Shown piece after piece: positions 5,014 through 5,322 of a DNA stretch of 5,322 bases. The notes under the pieces are model-generated. The model did not search any database. It saw only the letters and a program-made list of their open reading frames with translations, and was not told the origin of the DNA. The position numbers and the translations under genes are program-made. Within the stretch, counting starts at the first letter, position 1, and each line of letters begins with the position of its first letter. The stretch comes from Bacillota bacterium (GTDB lineage: Bacteria > Bacillota > Clostridia > Acetivibrionales > DSM-2933), in NCBI GenBank assembly GCA_023441845.1, contig JAEZNF010000271.1, positions 1 through 5,322 on the forward strand, written 5' to 3'.

Positions 5014-5253
5014 ATGAATTATAGTGAGGTATACGAAAAGACCAAAGAAATAATTGTTGATTATTTGCGTGTAGACGAAAAGGAAATAGTGCCGGAGACA
5101 AATCTGGTTGATGAGTTATGTGCAGATTCTATTGCGCTTGTCGAATTGGGGTTCAGATTTTCGGAAACTTTTGGGGTTCCTATGATTGAGGGTAACCCTG
5201 ATTTATTTGTCATGAAAAACCTGGTTGATTTTATCAGCAAGAATATGAAATAG
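5014..5253 (+). CDS. Acyl carrier protein (phosphopantetheine-binding)
   Basis: The 79-residue acidic protein has ACP length and layout: helix 1 (about 3-19, with KTKEIIVDYL), the DEKEIVPETNLVDEL lead-in, the attachment motif A37-D38-S39-I40 followed by ALVELGFRFSETFGV, and a last helix VMKNLVDFISKNM. S39 would carry the 4'-phosphopantetheine arm. The motif reads LCADS where LGADS is common. ATG 5014 has GGAGG (5003-5007) with 6-nt spacing, and the gene ends in tandem TAG TAG. It lies 23 bp after the Cys-less KAS III-like gene and 28 bp before the next start. It is therefore probably a pathway-dedicated ACP that carries an acyl or ketide chain, not the housekeeping AcpP, which usually sits with fab genes. 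A peptidyl carrier role is possible. Confidence 0.93.
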   Translation: MNYSEVYEKTKEIIVDYLRVDEKEIVPETNLVDELCADSIALVELGFRFSETFGVPMIEGNPDLFVMKNLVDFISKNMK

Positions 5254-5281
5254 TAGTTAAGGCAAACTTTTTGGAGGACTA

Positions 5282-5322
5282 ATGAGTAACAATATTAAAT
5301 TTCCGGAAATAAGGCCTTTGGA
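5282..5322 (+). CDS. Start of a third gene of the KAS III-like/ACP operon (truncated by window end)
   Basis: ATG 5282 is preceded by GGAGG (5273-5277) with 4-nt spacing, following the ACP gene by 28 bp. The open frame runs to the end of the window and starts MSNNIKFPEIRPL. Thirteen residues are too few for a family assignment. The tight spacing and strong ribosome binding site indicate co-translation with the ACP, so its product probably acts on the same carrier-bound substrate. Confidence 0.75.
   Translation, partial: MSNNIKFPEIRPL

Noticed and set aside
1..5322. tRNA, rRNA, CRISPR array or insertion sequence
   Set aside because: No cloverleaf with a TTCRA-type T loop, no regularly spaced identical repeats, no transposase-like frame or rRNA-like sequence was seen on either strand.

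Overview
The window looks like a piece of chromosome from an anaerobic, fermentative Firmicute of the class Clostridia. Evidence for this is a [FeFe]-hydrogenase of the NADH-linked, multi-cluster type, moderately AT-rich coding sequence with very AT-rich intergenic DNA, strong AGGAGG-like ribosome binding sites and SigA-type promoters. A Ruminiclostridium-like cellulolytic clostridium would fit, but that placement is inference.

Left part (1-2440, + strand): the 3' end of a NuoF/HydB-type flavoprotein subunit, then after 228 bp a complete 594-residue HydA catalytic subunit with all H-cluster and accessory-cluster ligands. Together they would form part of an electron-bifurcating or NAD(P)H-dependent hydrogenase. 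The HydB fragment is unusual: one cysteine of its C-terminal [4Fe-4S] motif is Gly, an extra Cys appears three residues after the last ligand, and the gene stops without a C-terminal ferredoxin domain. The hydB-hydA gap has its own candidate promoter, a possible 16-bp long-range RNA stem and a possible 22-codon TTG-started leader ORF that overlaps the hydA start.

Middle (2441-3476): a short convergent gap with overlapping hairpins, then on the - strand a 302-residue NrtR-type regulator (N-terminal Nudix domain with a decayed Nudix box, C-terminal winged helix). It has a near-consensus promoter (TTGACA-N17-TAAAAT) with a palindrome just past the predicted transcription start, consistent with autorepression.

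Right part (3477-5322): a 464-bp AT-rich gap between the divergent genes. It holds three 12-bp direct repeats, a 9-bp inverted repeat, an extended -10 promoter facing right, and, starting at its predicted +1, a roughly 125-nt element of nested and mutually exclusive stems. This leads into a small operon: a KAS III-fold protein that has lost the catalytic Cys and His but kept both Asn, a 79-residue acyl carrier protein with an intact phosphopantetheine serine, and the first codons of a third gene. This looks like the start of a specialised acyl/ketide pathway, perhaps one using a degenerate KAS III subunit as partner or scaffold. Control by the adjacent Nudix regulator and by the structured leader is inferred. 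The leader element and the non-catalytic KAS III/ACP pair are the most likely places for something undescribed.
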